Both the position numbers and the translations under genes were made by a program. From Phaeosaccion multiseriatum (Eukaryota > Ochrophyta, other classes): 64,000 nucleotides of DNA. The notes beneath the pieces were generated by a model. That model had not been told where the DNA came from. It saw only the letters and a list, made by a program, of their open reading frames with translations, and did not search any database. The DNA is taken from NCBI GenBank assembly GCA_965112735.1, contig OZ218950.1, forward strand, positions 3,472,001-3,536,000. The letters are read 5' to 3'. This document shows positions 10,530 to 23,639 of this stretch, one piece after another. Numbering within the stretch: position 1 is the stretch's first letter; each line of letters opens with the position of its first letter.

Positions 10530-13500
10530 CTACCTGAAGGTCTCGTCGCCCTTGACCAAGGCCAAGTCCCCCGTGAAGAAGAGGTCTGCAGGCACCATCT
10601 TCTGTAGCGAAGTGTCCGTCGGGGGCAAAAACATCTCCATATTCACCTCCCTCGAGTCCAAGGTTTCCGGGTCCAGGTTCATAACCGCCCAGCCCACCGG
10701 GGTAACACAGCCCGTCTCCGGATCCTGGTCCTTGAGCTCGAAAATGACCACACAGCCCGGCCCGAGGTTCTCCAGCGGGTTCTGCATATGCCAAGTGGAT
10801 GACCACCACGTGTACGTCTGCTGCACCATGGCGGGCCCCAGGATGTCCTGCGGGATCTCCACACGCTCTGCGCGAGGGTCGTACACCGTCACCGTGATGA
10901 AGGGATTGCTCAAGTCCGCGGTGCTCTGCAACAAGAGAGATGGGATGGATGCGTCGATGGGACCACACAAAAGGGAGGAGGGGAGGACGAGGTAAGGTAA
11001 GGCAAGTAGGGCATAGTACTTTGAGCGTTTGAGGAAAAGGCTTAAACAGAACAGAGCAAGCAACGACTACAATTTACAATTTCCGCTCCCTTTTCCAACG
11101 TCGGCCGCACCTGCTGCATCAGCTTTTCGGGCATGATGCGGACGTAGGTGAGGCCCGACAGCATGCCCCTCGGGGGGGGGAGGAGAGGCCTGCGCTCGGC
11201 GGCCTTGTAGTACCCCACAGTCATGAGCTCCACGTCTTCGGCCTGCAGAGAGGAGGAGGGGGAGGTGGGTAGAGCATGGATGACACACGCGGGCAGACAG
11301 ATAGGCAGGGGGGCAGAGGCAGCGCGCTGTGAGTCAGTGAACAAGGAAGAAGAAGAAGAAGAAGAAGAAGAAGAAGAAGAAGAAGAAGAAGAAGAAGAAG
11401 AAGACGACCATCGAGAGGAAAGGGAACGTACACCTCTACAGAAAGTGGGAAGGAAGCCCCTTCCTCTTACCTCCTCGATGTAGTCAATGGCGCTGCACCC
11501 CTCCTTGTTCTTCTTGGACAGGTCCCCCCCCTTGCGCACGAGCGATGCGGCATGCACCACTGTCCCGTCCCGGGCCGTGAGGTGTAGCACGGTGTCTCCG
11601 CGGCGGTCCCTGGCATCCACAGGGCAGCCCGCCTCCACCAGCCACGCAGATATCTGACGCGATGCCATGGCAAAAGAGGGATAGAGAGAGAGTGAGCGGC
11701 CGGAGTATGGGGAAGAAAGGGGGGGGGGGGGAGGGAGGGACGGAGGAGAGGTTAGGGTGAGGCTGGCTTAGTACTAGTATGGACTGATTGGGGGGGGGGG
11801 GGGGGGGGATCATTCACTCACCTACTCACTCTCCCTTGCCTCACCCCAAGCCCCCCAGTCCCCAACTCCACCCTCATGCACACACCCTGACCCACCTTCA
11901 CTCTGGCGATGGCCTTGGCTTCGGTGGAAGACCTCGCGCTCCCGATGCCTCCTCCCACCGCGCCGCTGCCCCTGCCGCCCGCCTTGGAGGAGCTCCTCTT
12001 GACGGGGCGAGGGAGGGTCTTGGCTGTCCAGTGCAGAGGCGTCTCGCCGAACTTGTTGGTGGTTCGGACGAGCCTCTTTCGGTCGGCAACGTTGAGGTAC
12101 TGCCGAGCTCCAGCGCCACCGCCCCTGGTGTTGGGACGTGTGTGTGTGTGAGAGAGAGAGGAGAAAAGAGAGAGAGGAAGAGAGAGAGAAAACAATTGAG
12201 CCCGGGGGAGGAGGGCGCAGGCGTTCTTTGGGGCTGAAAACCATCCAAGCAACAAAGCGTTGAGAAAAAAGCCATGCTCCTCAACTCTCAAGGATGGGAA
12301 GAAGATACACGTAGGCCAGGTCACACGCTCTGGAGTCGGCTCCTTCTCTAGGAGCACCCCCTCCCATCTCTTCTATCTAGCGAGTCTCGGCCTCAGCCTC
12401 AAACGCAAAGTCCGTGCCCCCCTCCCTCCCCTCCCTCCTCTCACCTGCTCATGTTATGGTTGGCCACCACGGCGCGGAGCTTTCGCAGCCACGTGTACAT
12501 GACCTGTGTGCACACAGAGGGGAGGGAGGAGGAGGAGGAGGGGGGCGGGGGGGGGGTGAGGCGAGAAGGGAATGGCGATAATTCCCAAGAAAGAAAGAAA
12601 GAAAGAAAGAATAACAAACTTATCACCATACCAAAACAAGCGAGCGATACCACAACTGTAACGGTTTACACAAGTCGCCAACCCATGACGAGCAAGCGGG
12701 AGTGAGTGAGTGAGCTACTCATACCCCCCATGCCCGCCGCCCATGTCAGCTGCCAATATCCGTCCTCAAGCTGCTCACCTCCTCACTCTCTGCCCTGAAG
12801 TATAGTCTCCCCTCCTTGTTCTTCTTGCTCCTGAGGAGCTGTGGAGAGTGCAGCTCGAAGCAGTGCTCGAGTCCGTCCTCCCTGTCCCCCCGGCGCGAAC
12901 CTCCCGCCATGCTGGGCCGCTGATTCGCGAAGAAGCCCTAGGTGTTGGTGTTGGTGTTGCAGATGGAGGAGAGGAGCAGCAACAGCGGGCGAGAGAAGAA
13001 AGAGAGCGGTTTACTTGCAACATCGTAGATGGAACTGCTCCTTGACAGAGCAACATGACAGGGCAGCAATCCCTATTCCCGCATTCACTCACTCACCCAC
13101 CCTCCCACCCTCCCACCCACTCACTAACTCACCCACACACTCACTCACTCACCCACTCATTCACTCACTCACGGACTCACGGACTCACCCACTCACTCAC
13201 TGACTCACCCACTCACTCACTCACTCACTCACTCACTCACTGACTCACTGACTCACTGACTCACTCACTCACCCACTCACTCACCCACTCACTCACTCAC
13301 TCACTCACTCACTCACTCACTCACCCACCCACCCAATCACTGACTGACTGACTCACCTGCTGGGACTGTACGTAAGCCTGCGGAGACTGGAAGGGGTCAT
13401 GCACCCCCGAGCCGCTCAGGGCGCTTGCCGCCTTGGCAGCTGCACAGAGGAGGACGGGTATTCAATCGCGTCATCGAGTAGAGTCGACATGGGGGCACAC

Positions 13501-16500
13501 ACACACACACACACACGCACGCAAGAGAGAGAGTGAGTGAGTGAGTGAGTGGAGGGGTGGTTGAGTAAAGGGAGCGAAGAATAGAGAGTCTAACAAAGGC
13601 GCAGGTACTAATTGACTGACTGACTGCCTGACACCAGGTCCTGACCTGCTTCATCTGCGGACATGCCCGTCTTCTTGAGCAGGGCCATGTGCATGTCGAG
13701 CTTGAGGGCGGCCTTCTTGCAGCGGACGTGGTCCTGAGCGACGGCAACGGGGGAGAGCGATTGAGCAGAGGGGTGGGGGTTAAAACGCTCGAAGGAGGGG
13801 GTGAGAGAGCCCTCGAGCAAGGGGGGGAGCTACACCAAAAAAGCGCCCGTGACTGACGGACCGGGGCAACAGGTAGGCCCATATGCTTCCAATTCGGTTG
13901 GAACATCACCCCTTCCTCCCCCCCCCCCTTTGCTGCTCTGCACTGCTGCATGCCCACCCAACCCAATGCTCTACCCCGCGCTGCTCGGTGTCCGAGTCGC
14001 GGGGTCCCACCGCCATTGTACCTGCTTGGAGTGGAAGTACATAAATGAGTCGGGAGTGAGCACACACCAGCGCCGCTGCCACGCCCCCGTCTCCCTCCGC
14101 TTCATGAGAAAGCCCGACAGCACGGTTGTTTCCCTTCCCCCTCTTAGGGAAGGCGAAGAAGGCGTTTGATGAAGGCCAAGTCTTCCGTGGAATGTCCCCG
14201 TGCTGTTCAGCGTGAGCTGTGTATGCAGGTGGGTGTGAGAGGAGAGATTGGATACGTGGTCAGACCAATGCATTTTCAGGTGGACAAGCGTATCGGACCA
14301 GTGCAATGCAATGCTGTAGAGCTTGTGGGTCAATACAGCATACACAGCATAAAGAAGATGACTTATACCCTAAGGGTACGTCAGTAACAATCTATAGTAC
14401 AAGTAGTAGGGGAAAATGAAAAAATGCGCGCGGGCGAGACAGAGAGAGAGAAAGACAGACCACCCCCCCATCCGCCCACCCCCCGGCCCTTACGTTCATG
14501 CGGCTGCCGCCCATCATGCCTCCACCCATGCTGCTGCCCATATTACTGTGCATGGTGCTGCCCATATGACTGTGCATGGTGCTGGCCAGAGTCCCCGTGG
14601 CACTCATCATGTTTCTGTTGTTCCACTTGTCGCGGGCTTCGCCCACCGCCGCCGCCGCCGCCCCCACCCGCGCGTTCACTCTCGTGTTGGTGCGGAGACT
14701 CTCCACAGCGGCCTCCTCGTCGGTCAGCACCTGAGTAGGGCAGGACAGAGGACAGAGGACAGAGGAAATGACAAGACAGCACAGGACACATACATTGGTT
14801 CTCCGCTTTCCGCTGTGCCTAACCTAGCACTGACACTTACACCGGCGTTACACCCTACACCCTATACCCTATATCCTGCATCCTATATATCCTATACCCT
14901 ATGCCCCACACCCACGCTCAGATACTCTAATAACACACAAACACTAACAAAAACACAAATACAAATTATCACTTACCACTGCGTTGTGCCTGGCGGCGAT
15001 AAGCTTGACGAGGTCGTAGTTGCACGATGCCGCAGCAAAGTGCATGGCCGTGTTGCCGTCCGAGTCCCGCAGCAGCATCTCGGAGGGGAGCGGGTCCAAC
15101 AGGGACACCAAGGGGCAGCTCCCACTACCGCAAGCCGCATGGATCAGCAGCTTGAAGTTGTCGTATCTGAGAAGGATAGAAGATAAATATAGAGCACACA
15201 AATGTGGGACAGACACAGAGAATAGAGCACACAGACAGGCAAAGAGAGGGCGCCGATGGAGGGTAGGGAGGGTAGGAAGGGTGCGAGGGTGGGTGGGTGG
15301 GTGGGCGGGTTGAGGTAAGGAAGGAAGAGAGGGGGTGCATGTCGTGCCCGTAGGAAGGGGGACTGAAGCGGAAAGTGTGCCTAACTAACCTGTTCCGAAT
15401 GTAGAGAAGCTCGGGCATGGCCTTGATGGCGGCTGCCACGGCATTCACATTGCCCTCCGCTGCAAAGCAAGAGCAAAGAAGAGGCGAAACAGATAAGACC
15501 GACAATGAGAGGAGAGGGAGAGAGAGAAAGAGAGAGAGAAGTTGGTCAGGACCATCGGTCGATTGGACACAGTATCTATCGCCTCTGGCTCTAGGCCTTG
15601 TCCTGCCTCCCCTCCTCCACCCCTACCTGCGTAGTGGAAGGCGTCGGCCACCCTTTGCTCCAAGATGAGACCCCTCAGCCAGTAACGGATATTGTGGCTG
15701 AGCATAGAAGCCGCGCTCCTGTGAAACACACACGTAGCGCACAGACACGTTAGGTAAGAGGAGGGAGAGAGGTGCAAAACACAAACAACCACCCACTCCT
15801 CCCCCCCACGCCCACGTCCACGCCGGCGCTCCTCACCTCTCCTGGTCCATCGTTCTCCGTTTGTTGGCGACGCTCTTGGCTTCCTTGCGGCCCCTCCAGG
15901 TAGATTGCACGCACACCGCCGCCTCCTCCATCTCTCGGGCGGCCTTGAGGGCCTTCTCTCTCTCCTTTCGCTCTCGCTCAAGGGCCTCCTCTCTCTCCTT
16001 CTGCTCCCGCTCTGCCAGCTCGCGTGCGGCCTTCAGGGCTTCCTCTTTCTCCTTCTCCTCCCTCTCCAGGGCTAGCTTCCTCTCTCTCTCCTCCCTCTCC
16101 AGGGCCTCCTCTCTCTCCTTCCTCTGTCGCTCGAGTGCAAGCTCCTTCTCCTTCTGCTCCAGCTCCAGGGCAAGCTTTCTCTCCAGGGCTAAGGCTCGCT
16201 CCCTCTCGAGGGCTCGCTCCTTCTCCTTCCGCTCTCTCTCCAGGGCTTCCTCCTTCTCCCTCTGCTCCCTCGCCAGGGCATCCTCCCTCGCTTTTTGCTC
16301 CCTCTTCAAAGCTTCCTCCCTCTCCCTCAGCTCCCGCTCCAGGGCTTCCTGCCTCTCCCTCTCCTCCTTCTCCTCCCTCAGTCTCTTCTCCTCCCTCTGC
16401 CTCTTGAGAACGTCCAAGTTCACCCTCTTTTGGGCCTGACTCCTTCGGACCTGACTCTGGATCTTGACTGCACTCTCCTGGCGCCTCACGCCAAGCTTGC

Positions 16501-19500
16501 GCGCCGCATATCCGCGGAACATCTTTTGGACCACACTCGCGCTCACGTTGTGGCCCTGTTTCGTATTTATATACACAAAGGACGGTGACAAAAGTAAGAG
16601 AAAGGAGAGGAGACGAGAGAAGAGGAACGGATAGATGGAGGTCAGAGGTCACAGCGCTCACGATGGAAGAGAGAGGAGGACCACTGGGGCAAGGTCAGTG
16701 AGTGACGCAAAAAAAAATATGAATGCCCTCTCTCCCCATCTATCGTACCTCGTGCAGTCTCCGAAGGCGCTGTCCCCTCCAAACGCGCTGGATGGTCTGG
16801 GCGCTGGCCCTGTGTATAGAGTGTGTACGGAGGGGCGTGTAAGGGGCAAGGGGCAAAACAAAATGAGACAAAACACACACACACACACACACACACTCGC
16901 TCTTTCCCCACCTCTCTTCATGCGGAGCGATTGGATACCATTCATTGTGCTATCCTCACTCCTCACTCATCCTCCTGCCCCTCCCCTTTACAGAGCAACG
17001 ACCAGACCCGAGAAAGGAAGGAAGGAAAGAAGAACAGACAAAAACAATACGAACCTCTGCTTGGCGAGGGCCCTCCTCTGCGCATGCCCCCTGGCCACTC
17101 TCTGCAGGGTCACGGCAGCAGCCTTGAGGCAAGCAAAGCGCTTCTTGCCCAGGTAGGCCCTCCACCAGGCCTGCACCACCGTCGCGCTGTCGCTCACGAT
17201 CTGCAGGCGAGGAGGCCAGATGGGACAGAGCACAGCACAGCACAGTACAGCAGAGCAGAGCAAGGGTTAGGCGCTGGTTGGGGGCCTACCGTGGAATAAC
17301 TCACTCGGTGGGGCATGCATCAGCAAGTGGGCGAGAGGAGTGAGTGAGACAAGCGCAGGAACGCACACACGGCGACGTGCACGCACCATTCTCGCCGACA
17401 AGCGAAGGGCTTCTACGCCCTCCTCCTTGATGAAGGCCTGCGTCCTTCCGAGCTGGAACAGGGCGGCATCGGCGTGTTTCGCAAGGAGCCTACCCGCGGC
17501 CTTCTTCGCCTCGTCCTCGCTCAGCTTGGCCTGCTTGACATGCTTCGCTCCTCCTGCCTGAGCCGCCTGCAGACGCTCGTGCAGGCGAGGGAAGCGGCGC
17601 AGCAGCTCCTGGAAGGGCATACGCACGGGGTAGGCCTCCTGTCGAATGCGCACCACCTCCAGCACGCCTGAGTAGAGCAGTTGGTCGCGCACCATGTGTG
17701 GGCTGAAACCTCCAGGAGCCTTGATGGAGTTGGGCTTGATGCATTTGATGTAGTGCGGCTGGGTGGTGCGCAAAGTGCACATCAGGGCATCCAACTGGCG
17801 ACGGAAGTTATGGCTCACCGTCACCTGTTCCGCGTTTGTATGTTGTGTTGTGGTGTAGCAGCAGTTGTTAGTAAAGCGATCTGCGAACAAAAGATGTCTC
17901 TCTTTATGTGTCCCTCACGCACTCTCTTCCGTCTCTCGCCCGCCCCGTCCGCCCGCCCACACACGCACACACCTTCTGTGCGATCTTCCGGACCTGCCCC
18001 TTGGCCCCCTTGCCCTCTCTCTGGCTGCGCTCCTCGTGTCTGTTGAGTGACATCTTGCCGCTGAAGCTCCCGCTGCCTCCAGACATGCTCCCGCGGGTGT
18101 GCGCGAGGCTGCGGCCGAAGCTGTCCGTGCGGCCAAGTAGAGTGGAGCGGCTGCTTTGGTTCTGATCCTCCATTGCCCTTGTTGCCTCCAACAAGTGAAG
18201 TTCCTCTGGGGTGGGGAGAAACACAAAGCGCAAAGCAGAGCACCGACACAAGAGAGAGAGAGAGAGAGAGATCACGTTCAGAACGGACCAATTCGACATC
18301 AAAGGTGAACACCCCCCCCCCCCTATGAGGCCCAATGTCGCCCACCTGCGTCGTTCTTGTAGGTGGCGAGCTCGAGCACGAAGGGGTCGCCGCTCATCTC
18401 GAGCATGCCCAGGAGGTTGTCGTGCAGACTGTCGTTATTCTTCTCAAGCATGCCGGCCACGTCGTACGTCACCTAAAGAGCGAGCAAATCATGAGCAAGC
18501 ATTGAGAGCAAAGGATGAGTGAGGGATGGAGCAAAGGATGAGCAAAGGGTCGTCGAGTGAAACGATTAAAGAGAGAAAGAGAGAGAGTGGTGGAGTCTCG
18601 CTCGTACCTCTCCGGCAAAGTGCTTGACAATGAACTCGGGGCTCTCGAAGCGCGGCTTGCTGTAGCAGGGGTGCGTCTTGAGGTGTGTCTGATGATAGAG
18701 CACAAGGAGGCGGCTGTTGTCGGCCTTGCGCCCCAACATGGCTTGCTCCTCCAGCTGGATGAGCAGACCCGTGGGCTTCTTGCTGATGAGGTCGATGACG
18801 GGTTGGTTGTCTTGGAAGTGGATCAGGTCCCACGATAGACCCTCGGCCGCGTACTCCTCCTGCGAGGATAGATTGAGCGTAGAGCAGAGGCACATCGCAC
18901 ACACGGCGTGTCAGGGGGTCATGACGGGCACGTCAAAGAGGGGGAGCAAAGAGGATGGGATGGGGTGAATGGCGGAGAGAGCGCGTGAGGTGGATTGGTT
19001 GCTTGTTCATCGTCAGAGAGAGAGAGAGTGAGAGAGTTGTAGTTGTGTGCGCTGCGAGTACCATACCTGTTCCCTGACGAAGATGTGTTGGTTGAACTGC
19101 TGCTGCAGCACCTCGTTGGCAAAGTTTATGCACAGCTGAAAGGGGAGGGAGGGAGAGAAGAGGGGCGAGAGTGAGCGAGCATCATGACGGACGGAAAAGG
19201 GCGCCACTCGATACTGCACGCCAATGGCAACACATCAGAGCAAAAGAGATACGCCTCTCACGGGAGAGAGGGCTCTCCATCCATGCACCTACGGCAAGAC
19301 TGCCGCCCTGCCTGCTGTGCTCGCCCTTTACCTGCTCGAAGCTGTTCCTGTTCATGATCTCGAAGCCGAAGATGTCGAGGATGCCCGTGAAGGCCGTACG
19401 TGTCTGCGTGGCCTGCGACCCTCCCGCAGCTCCAGCGCTGCTATGGCTGTCGTTGATCTTTCCCACCAGCCACGAGAAGAGCTGCGCCCGCCCAGCCAAG

Positions 19501-20858
19501 AGCCAAGAGCCAAGAAAGAGAGTGGGGGGAGGAGGAAGCGAGCCGGCACCGAATGCCGAACCAAGAAGGGGGGAAGGCAAAAAGCGTCGAGAGTGACGCG
19601 AGTCGCATCAGTAAAAGATCAGGGTCGTGCACGAGAAAAGGAGTAAGGGTGGTTTACATGTGATTCCCCCCCCCCCCCCATATACGTAAGCACACGTAGG
19701 AACACACCTGGCCGTAGACGTGCTTGATGAGGGCCTCAACGTTCTCCCTGCTCTGCGCCTTGTCGAGGGGAATGACGAACATGCTTCCTCTGCCGCTCAG
19801 CGTCACGCGCGTGACGATGGACTGGATCAGGAGCTCGGGCTTCACAGAAAGGAGCTGTTTTGGTACACACATACACACATACAGAGAGAGAGAGATTGAT
19901 CGATCAGAACAGCGAACAGCACCAGCACAGTTGGCGATGAGTTTGGTACACACGCTCACGCACGCACACGTGCTCGTTCGCCTCTCGCCCTTTTCCCCTC
20001 CTCTCCCCTCACACACCTCTGCGATGTCCTCGACTCGGGGCCCGTCGGGCAGCTGGAGGTGGGCTCTGGCGGGGTCCTCCTCTGTCCCCTCCTTGGCGTC
20101 TCTGAAGTCAGCGTTGCCCATGTGCAGCAAGGCGGCGAGCACGCGCCACACGTTGGACTTCTCCTCCTCAGAGAGGCCCAGAGTAGATAGGGCATCGCGG
20201 CAGTTCTGTATGTGTGTATGTGTGTGTGTGTGTGAGTGTGTGTGGTCAGCGGGCCGCGAGAGGGGAGGAGGTGGGTGTCCGCAGTAGTGAGTAGCAGCAA
20301 CAAGAGGAGAGAATCACACACACACACGCATGCACACGCAAAGCTTACGATGCTCTCCATATACGATACGCTCGTCCCTCCGCACACGGGGTTCTACCGT
20401 AACAGCCTACAAATGACACATATACACACGTGTACCACCCGGAGAACCAACCCGCTCACCTGGAACTCGTCGGCGTCGTCAATATCCTCGCTCTGCTCAA
20501 AGACGCCCCCCATCTTCAGCATGCGGTAGTGGGACGGGTCGGGCCGAAGGTGCAGCGACTCGCTTAGGTCAGGACTGTTCTTGCTGCCCCTGCAGAGCTG
20601 GTAGAAAATGTGATAGTTGCGCTCCAGAGGGTCTTGGTGCACCAGGCGGCTCTTCTCCAACAGGAAGTGGAGGGTGGTGGCGCCCACGAGCTGCCACGTG
20701 TCATCGTATTGAAGCTTGATGTACTTGCCGAAGCGACTGTTGCGGCGGTGAGTGAATGATGGGGTGTGTGAGTGAGTGGGTGGGTAAGCGAGGATTAGTC
20801 TTACGCAATAGTGACTCTGACCAGCAGTTCGAGCTTGTGAGTACGTCTGACACACACG

Positions 20859-20903
<45 letters not shown>

Positions 20904-22988
20904 GGAGTTGTCGTTGCGGACGGTCTTGGCATTGCCAAAGGCCTCAAGCACAACCGTGCTCTGCACCAGCCGCGCCTGAATCACTTCGCCGATGCTGCCC
21001 TCGTCCGCCGTGCCAGATACGGCACGACTTGCCTGGACACACACGGGGGGAGGGGAGAAGACATGAGAGGTCGGCTCTTCCCTTCCCAGTAAGTGCCGAG
21101 TGTGGCTCCGAGGCAAGACCCTGACTCTGACTCTAATCCCTCCCCCCACCCCTTGGGTGCGGACCCCGGGGGCCCCCCTGAGGACTGCCCATGGCAGTCT
21201 GTGGTGTGTGTGTGGCTGACTCACCTCGATGAGGTAACGCATGACGTGCTTTGCGGCCTCTGTCTTGCCTGCGCCGCTCTCTCCCGTACTGCCCCAGGCA
21301 CAAGCATTAATGTTATAGGGGGGAGGATGGATGGATGATTAGTGAAGGCTGTAACTGTAAGGTGTAAGGAGTGCGAGATAAGCTCCTATAGCTGTATCGA
21401 GTGAACCACTATTTCTCCTCTCAACCCCCCTTACATGATGATGCTCTGATTGCGAAGGTGCTGCGTGTTGAAGCCGGGTCCTCCTCCCAGGGAAAGGGCC
21501 GGATTGGGATCAATCTGAGCGCAGAGAGAGTGAGAGAGAGACAGAGAGAGGGCAGCAGCAGCGACCGCAGACGGGTGGGCAGGGCGGGCAGGACAGGAGG
21601 AGGAAGATGAGAGGCAGGCAGGCATGTGGGGGAGTGCAACGAAAGCTTATCGGGCATGGAACGAAGGAACGATTCTATAGAAGACATGGCCCCACACTGT
21701 GAAGTCCAATTTCCGTTCCAATTCCGACGTTGTGCCCCGATGTAAGATAGCGGCACCACAGCACCACCTTACCATGAGCTGGTGGGCCTTATCTGCGACA
21801 GAGTACACGTGGGGGTGTTTGAGCATGTCGCAGCCCCCTTCACGGCGCGGCCCCTCGTTTCCCTCCTCCTCCTCCTCCTCGTCGTCGTCGTCGTCGTCGC
21901 CCTCTTCGTTGCTAAGAGAGCAGAGTAGAGCAGAGGCAGAACCAGAGGCCGGCAGGCGACACCCGAAAAGGAAAAGGGGGCGACTAGGGTGAGCAGCAGC
22001 TACATGTTTGACTCTCAGTCCGGCAGAAAAGTTGTGAGGGTCATCAGAAGGGAAGGTGGACTGGAAGCAGCGCGTTGCGTTGCTCTTGCTCACCTTTTGT
22101 CCTGGCCTGTGCGCACCCCCACGCTGCTGATGCGCTTGTTGATGGTCTTCTTGAGGCTCGGGAGGAGCTCGGGCATATCGTACAGGAAGGGGATGGGCTT
22201 GTACGGGTTCAGAGAGATGAGCACCTGCACGAGAGGGAGAGAGAGGACAAGGGGGGGGGGGGGGGGGTTGCGTGCTAAGGATTGGCAGGGGGGCACAGAA
22301 TTTGTTTCCGTCGCTCGCCTCCATTGGCAAATAACAGCAATAGAACGACTCACGACTCACGTCTCCGGTGTATGTGTAGATGTCATCGGCGGTGAAGCGT
22401 TGGCGCAGGAGGTTGAGCAGGGCCGGCTCGTGCAAGTTGTTGAGCGTGGCCGCGTCCTCCAGGTACATGCTGTGGGAAGGGTCCCACACGCGGGTCTTGG
22501 AGCAGAGAATAGGCAGCAATAGAAGAAAGGAAGGGATGAAAGAAGCGTGAACGTCGAGGGCTAAATGTGTCAGTGGGGTTTTCCCCACCCACCCCTCTCC
22601 CCCTCTTCCTTCAGCTTTCCTCTCAACCCCTCTCTTATTTACTCACCTCATCTCTAGGCAGGGAGACGGGCTCAGCTGTTCCAGGAACATTGACTGTGAC
22701 ATTGATCTCGCCTCTGACGTCTGTCTCTAGGGTTGCAAGCTTCCACACGTCCTGCCGATCAGGCACCCACACCTGCTGAATGCTGTCGTCTTCCAAGCTC
22801 GCCTCAGCGGGGCTGCTCGTGCGAGGAGCAGAGCTGCCTCGGCTGCCAGCTGCGGTCTGCCGTGCCTTGGCATTATTGCCCGCAGACTTGCCGCTTGTGG
22901 CGTTCGCGGTGCCGTCCCTGCTGTTAGTGGACGTTTGTTGCAAAACTTTCCTCTCAGGGCCTTTGTTTTTCCCCTTCAACCATTCCAT
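10530..22988 (-). CDS. Unconventional myosin with IQ, charged helix, ankyrin, PH and C2-like domains
   Basis: Actin motor of about 1974 residues in 32 exons. Coding order: 22988-22647, 22495-22361, 22224-22094, 21911-21773, 21514-21435, 21288-21225, 21032-20902, 20736-20460, 20205-20017, 19854-19708, 19481-19332, 19135-19067, 18859-18608, 18472-18346, 18205-17973, 17824-17387, 17200-17055, 16809-16749, 16555-15837, 15718-15627, 15459-15390, 15166-14977, 14730-14494, 14216-14022, 13733-13646, 13439-13357, 12919-12779, 12503-12445, 12124-11896, 11653-11471, 11242-11111, 10925-10530. The motor (to about 968) has NPYKPIPFLYD, P-loop GESGAGKT (about 277), switch I NDNSSRFGK and switch II DIFGFE (about 581), plus an acidic insert near 210-235. 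About five IQ motifs follow, then an Arg/Glu/Lys helix, ankyrin-like (1290-1394), PH (1500-1660), ankyrin-like (1662-1799) and a C2-like end. The motor class was not determined. Confidence 0.9.
11347..11406. repeat. (GAA)n microsatellite in myosin intron
   Basis: About 20 GAA triplets in the intron between coding exons 30 and 31. On the coding strand it reads as a CTT pyrimidine tract, about 105 bases from the acceptor. Confidence 0.95.
13083..13350. repeat. (ACTC)n array in myosin intron 26
   Basis: About 270 bases of ACTC units with CCAC and TGAC variants. On the coding (minus) strand it reads GTGAGTGAGT and starts immediately at the donor of coding exon 26 (GTGAGTCAGTCAGT), so the array looks like repeated copies of the splice donor. 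Confidence 0.95.
20850..20901. repeat. (AC)n microsatellite in myosin intron 7
   Basis: AC/GC dinucleotide run directly next to the donor of coding exon 7, which reads GTGTGTGTG on the minus strand. Confidence 0.95.
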
Positions 22989-23639
22989 GTTGCCTCGCTA
23001 CCGTTCCCGCCTTCGCAGAATGACTACAACAAGCACTCCCTGCCACTTCCTCTGTGGCGTAGAGCCTCCTTCTTCTTTTTCACTCCACTTGTACTTGTTC
23101 CTCGCCCAAAGAGTCAGCCTTTGTGGCAGTTGGTGAATTAGGTTAATTTCTGGCCGCGCGGCACGCTGAGCTATACCTGAAGCGCGGCACCGAGCGCAGC
23201 GAAGCCCCACGCCACTCCAAAGAATGCGCGATAGAAAGCTCCTCCTAGGCCTCTCTCTGGAATTTAAATGCTTCCCTCCGTCGTGTTTGGCCGAAAGAGG
23301 CAAGGGAGCGAGCGACCTGAAACGGAAACTGGGTGCACCCCGGGGGAACATATCCGCGACACGGTTCCCCCAACCCCATGTCGACACTCCATGTCGACCT
23401 TGCGTATTTATATATACACACACGAGAAAGGAGAAGTCCCGTGCGAAGTAGAGAGAACTTTACTCTCGCTTCTGCTGCTGTGTGAAGGTGCCTGGGGGCC
23501 ACGTTGGAGCGCGATGAGGGTTGATGGGCGCTGTGGTTGAACCACGAGAGAAAGGCTCCAGCAAAAGACAGAGACACGCGTACACGTAAAGGGGGAGAAG
23601 GGGGGGGGTGTGCTCTGCTTCAGCCCCCACGGTAACCTG
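22989..23639. other. Divergent intergenic region, myosin/orphan paralogue 1
   Basis: About 650 bases between divergent starts. It includes a direct repeat of CCATGTCGAC near 23376-23398. Open frames here show no similarity to known proteins. Presumed promoters for both genes. Confidence 0.4.

Noticed and set aside
15861-16439. 192-codon Ser-rich plus-strand frame
   Set aside because: It is the mirror of the repetitive Arg/Glu/Lys helix of the myosin gene, whose other strand lacks stops.
22990-23423. Minus-strand frame upstream of the myosin start
   Set aside because: The myosin start at 22988 gives a normal N-terminus, and this frame has no conserved motif or clean splice link to exon 1.
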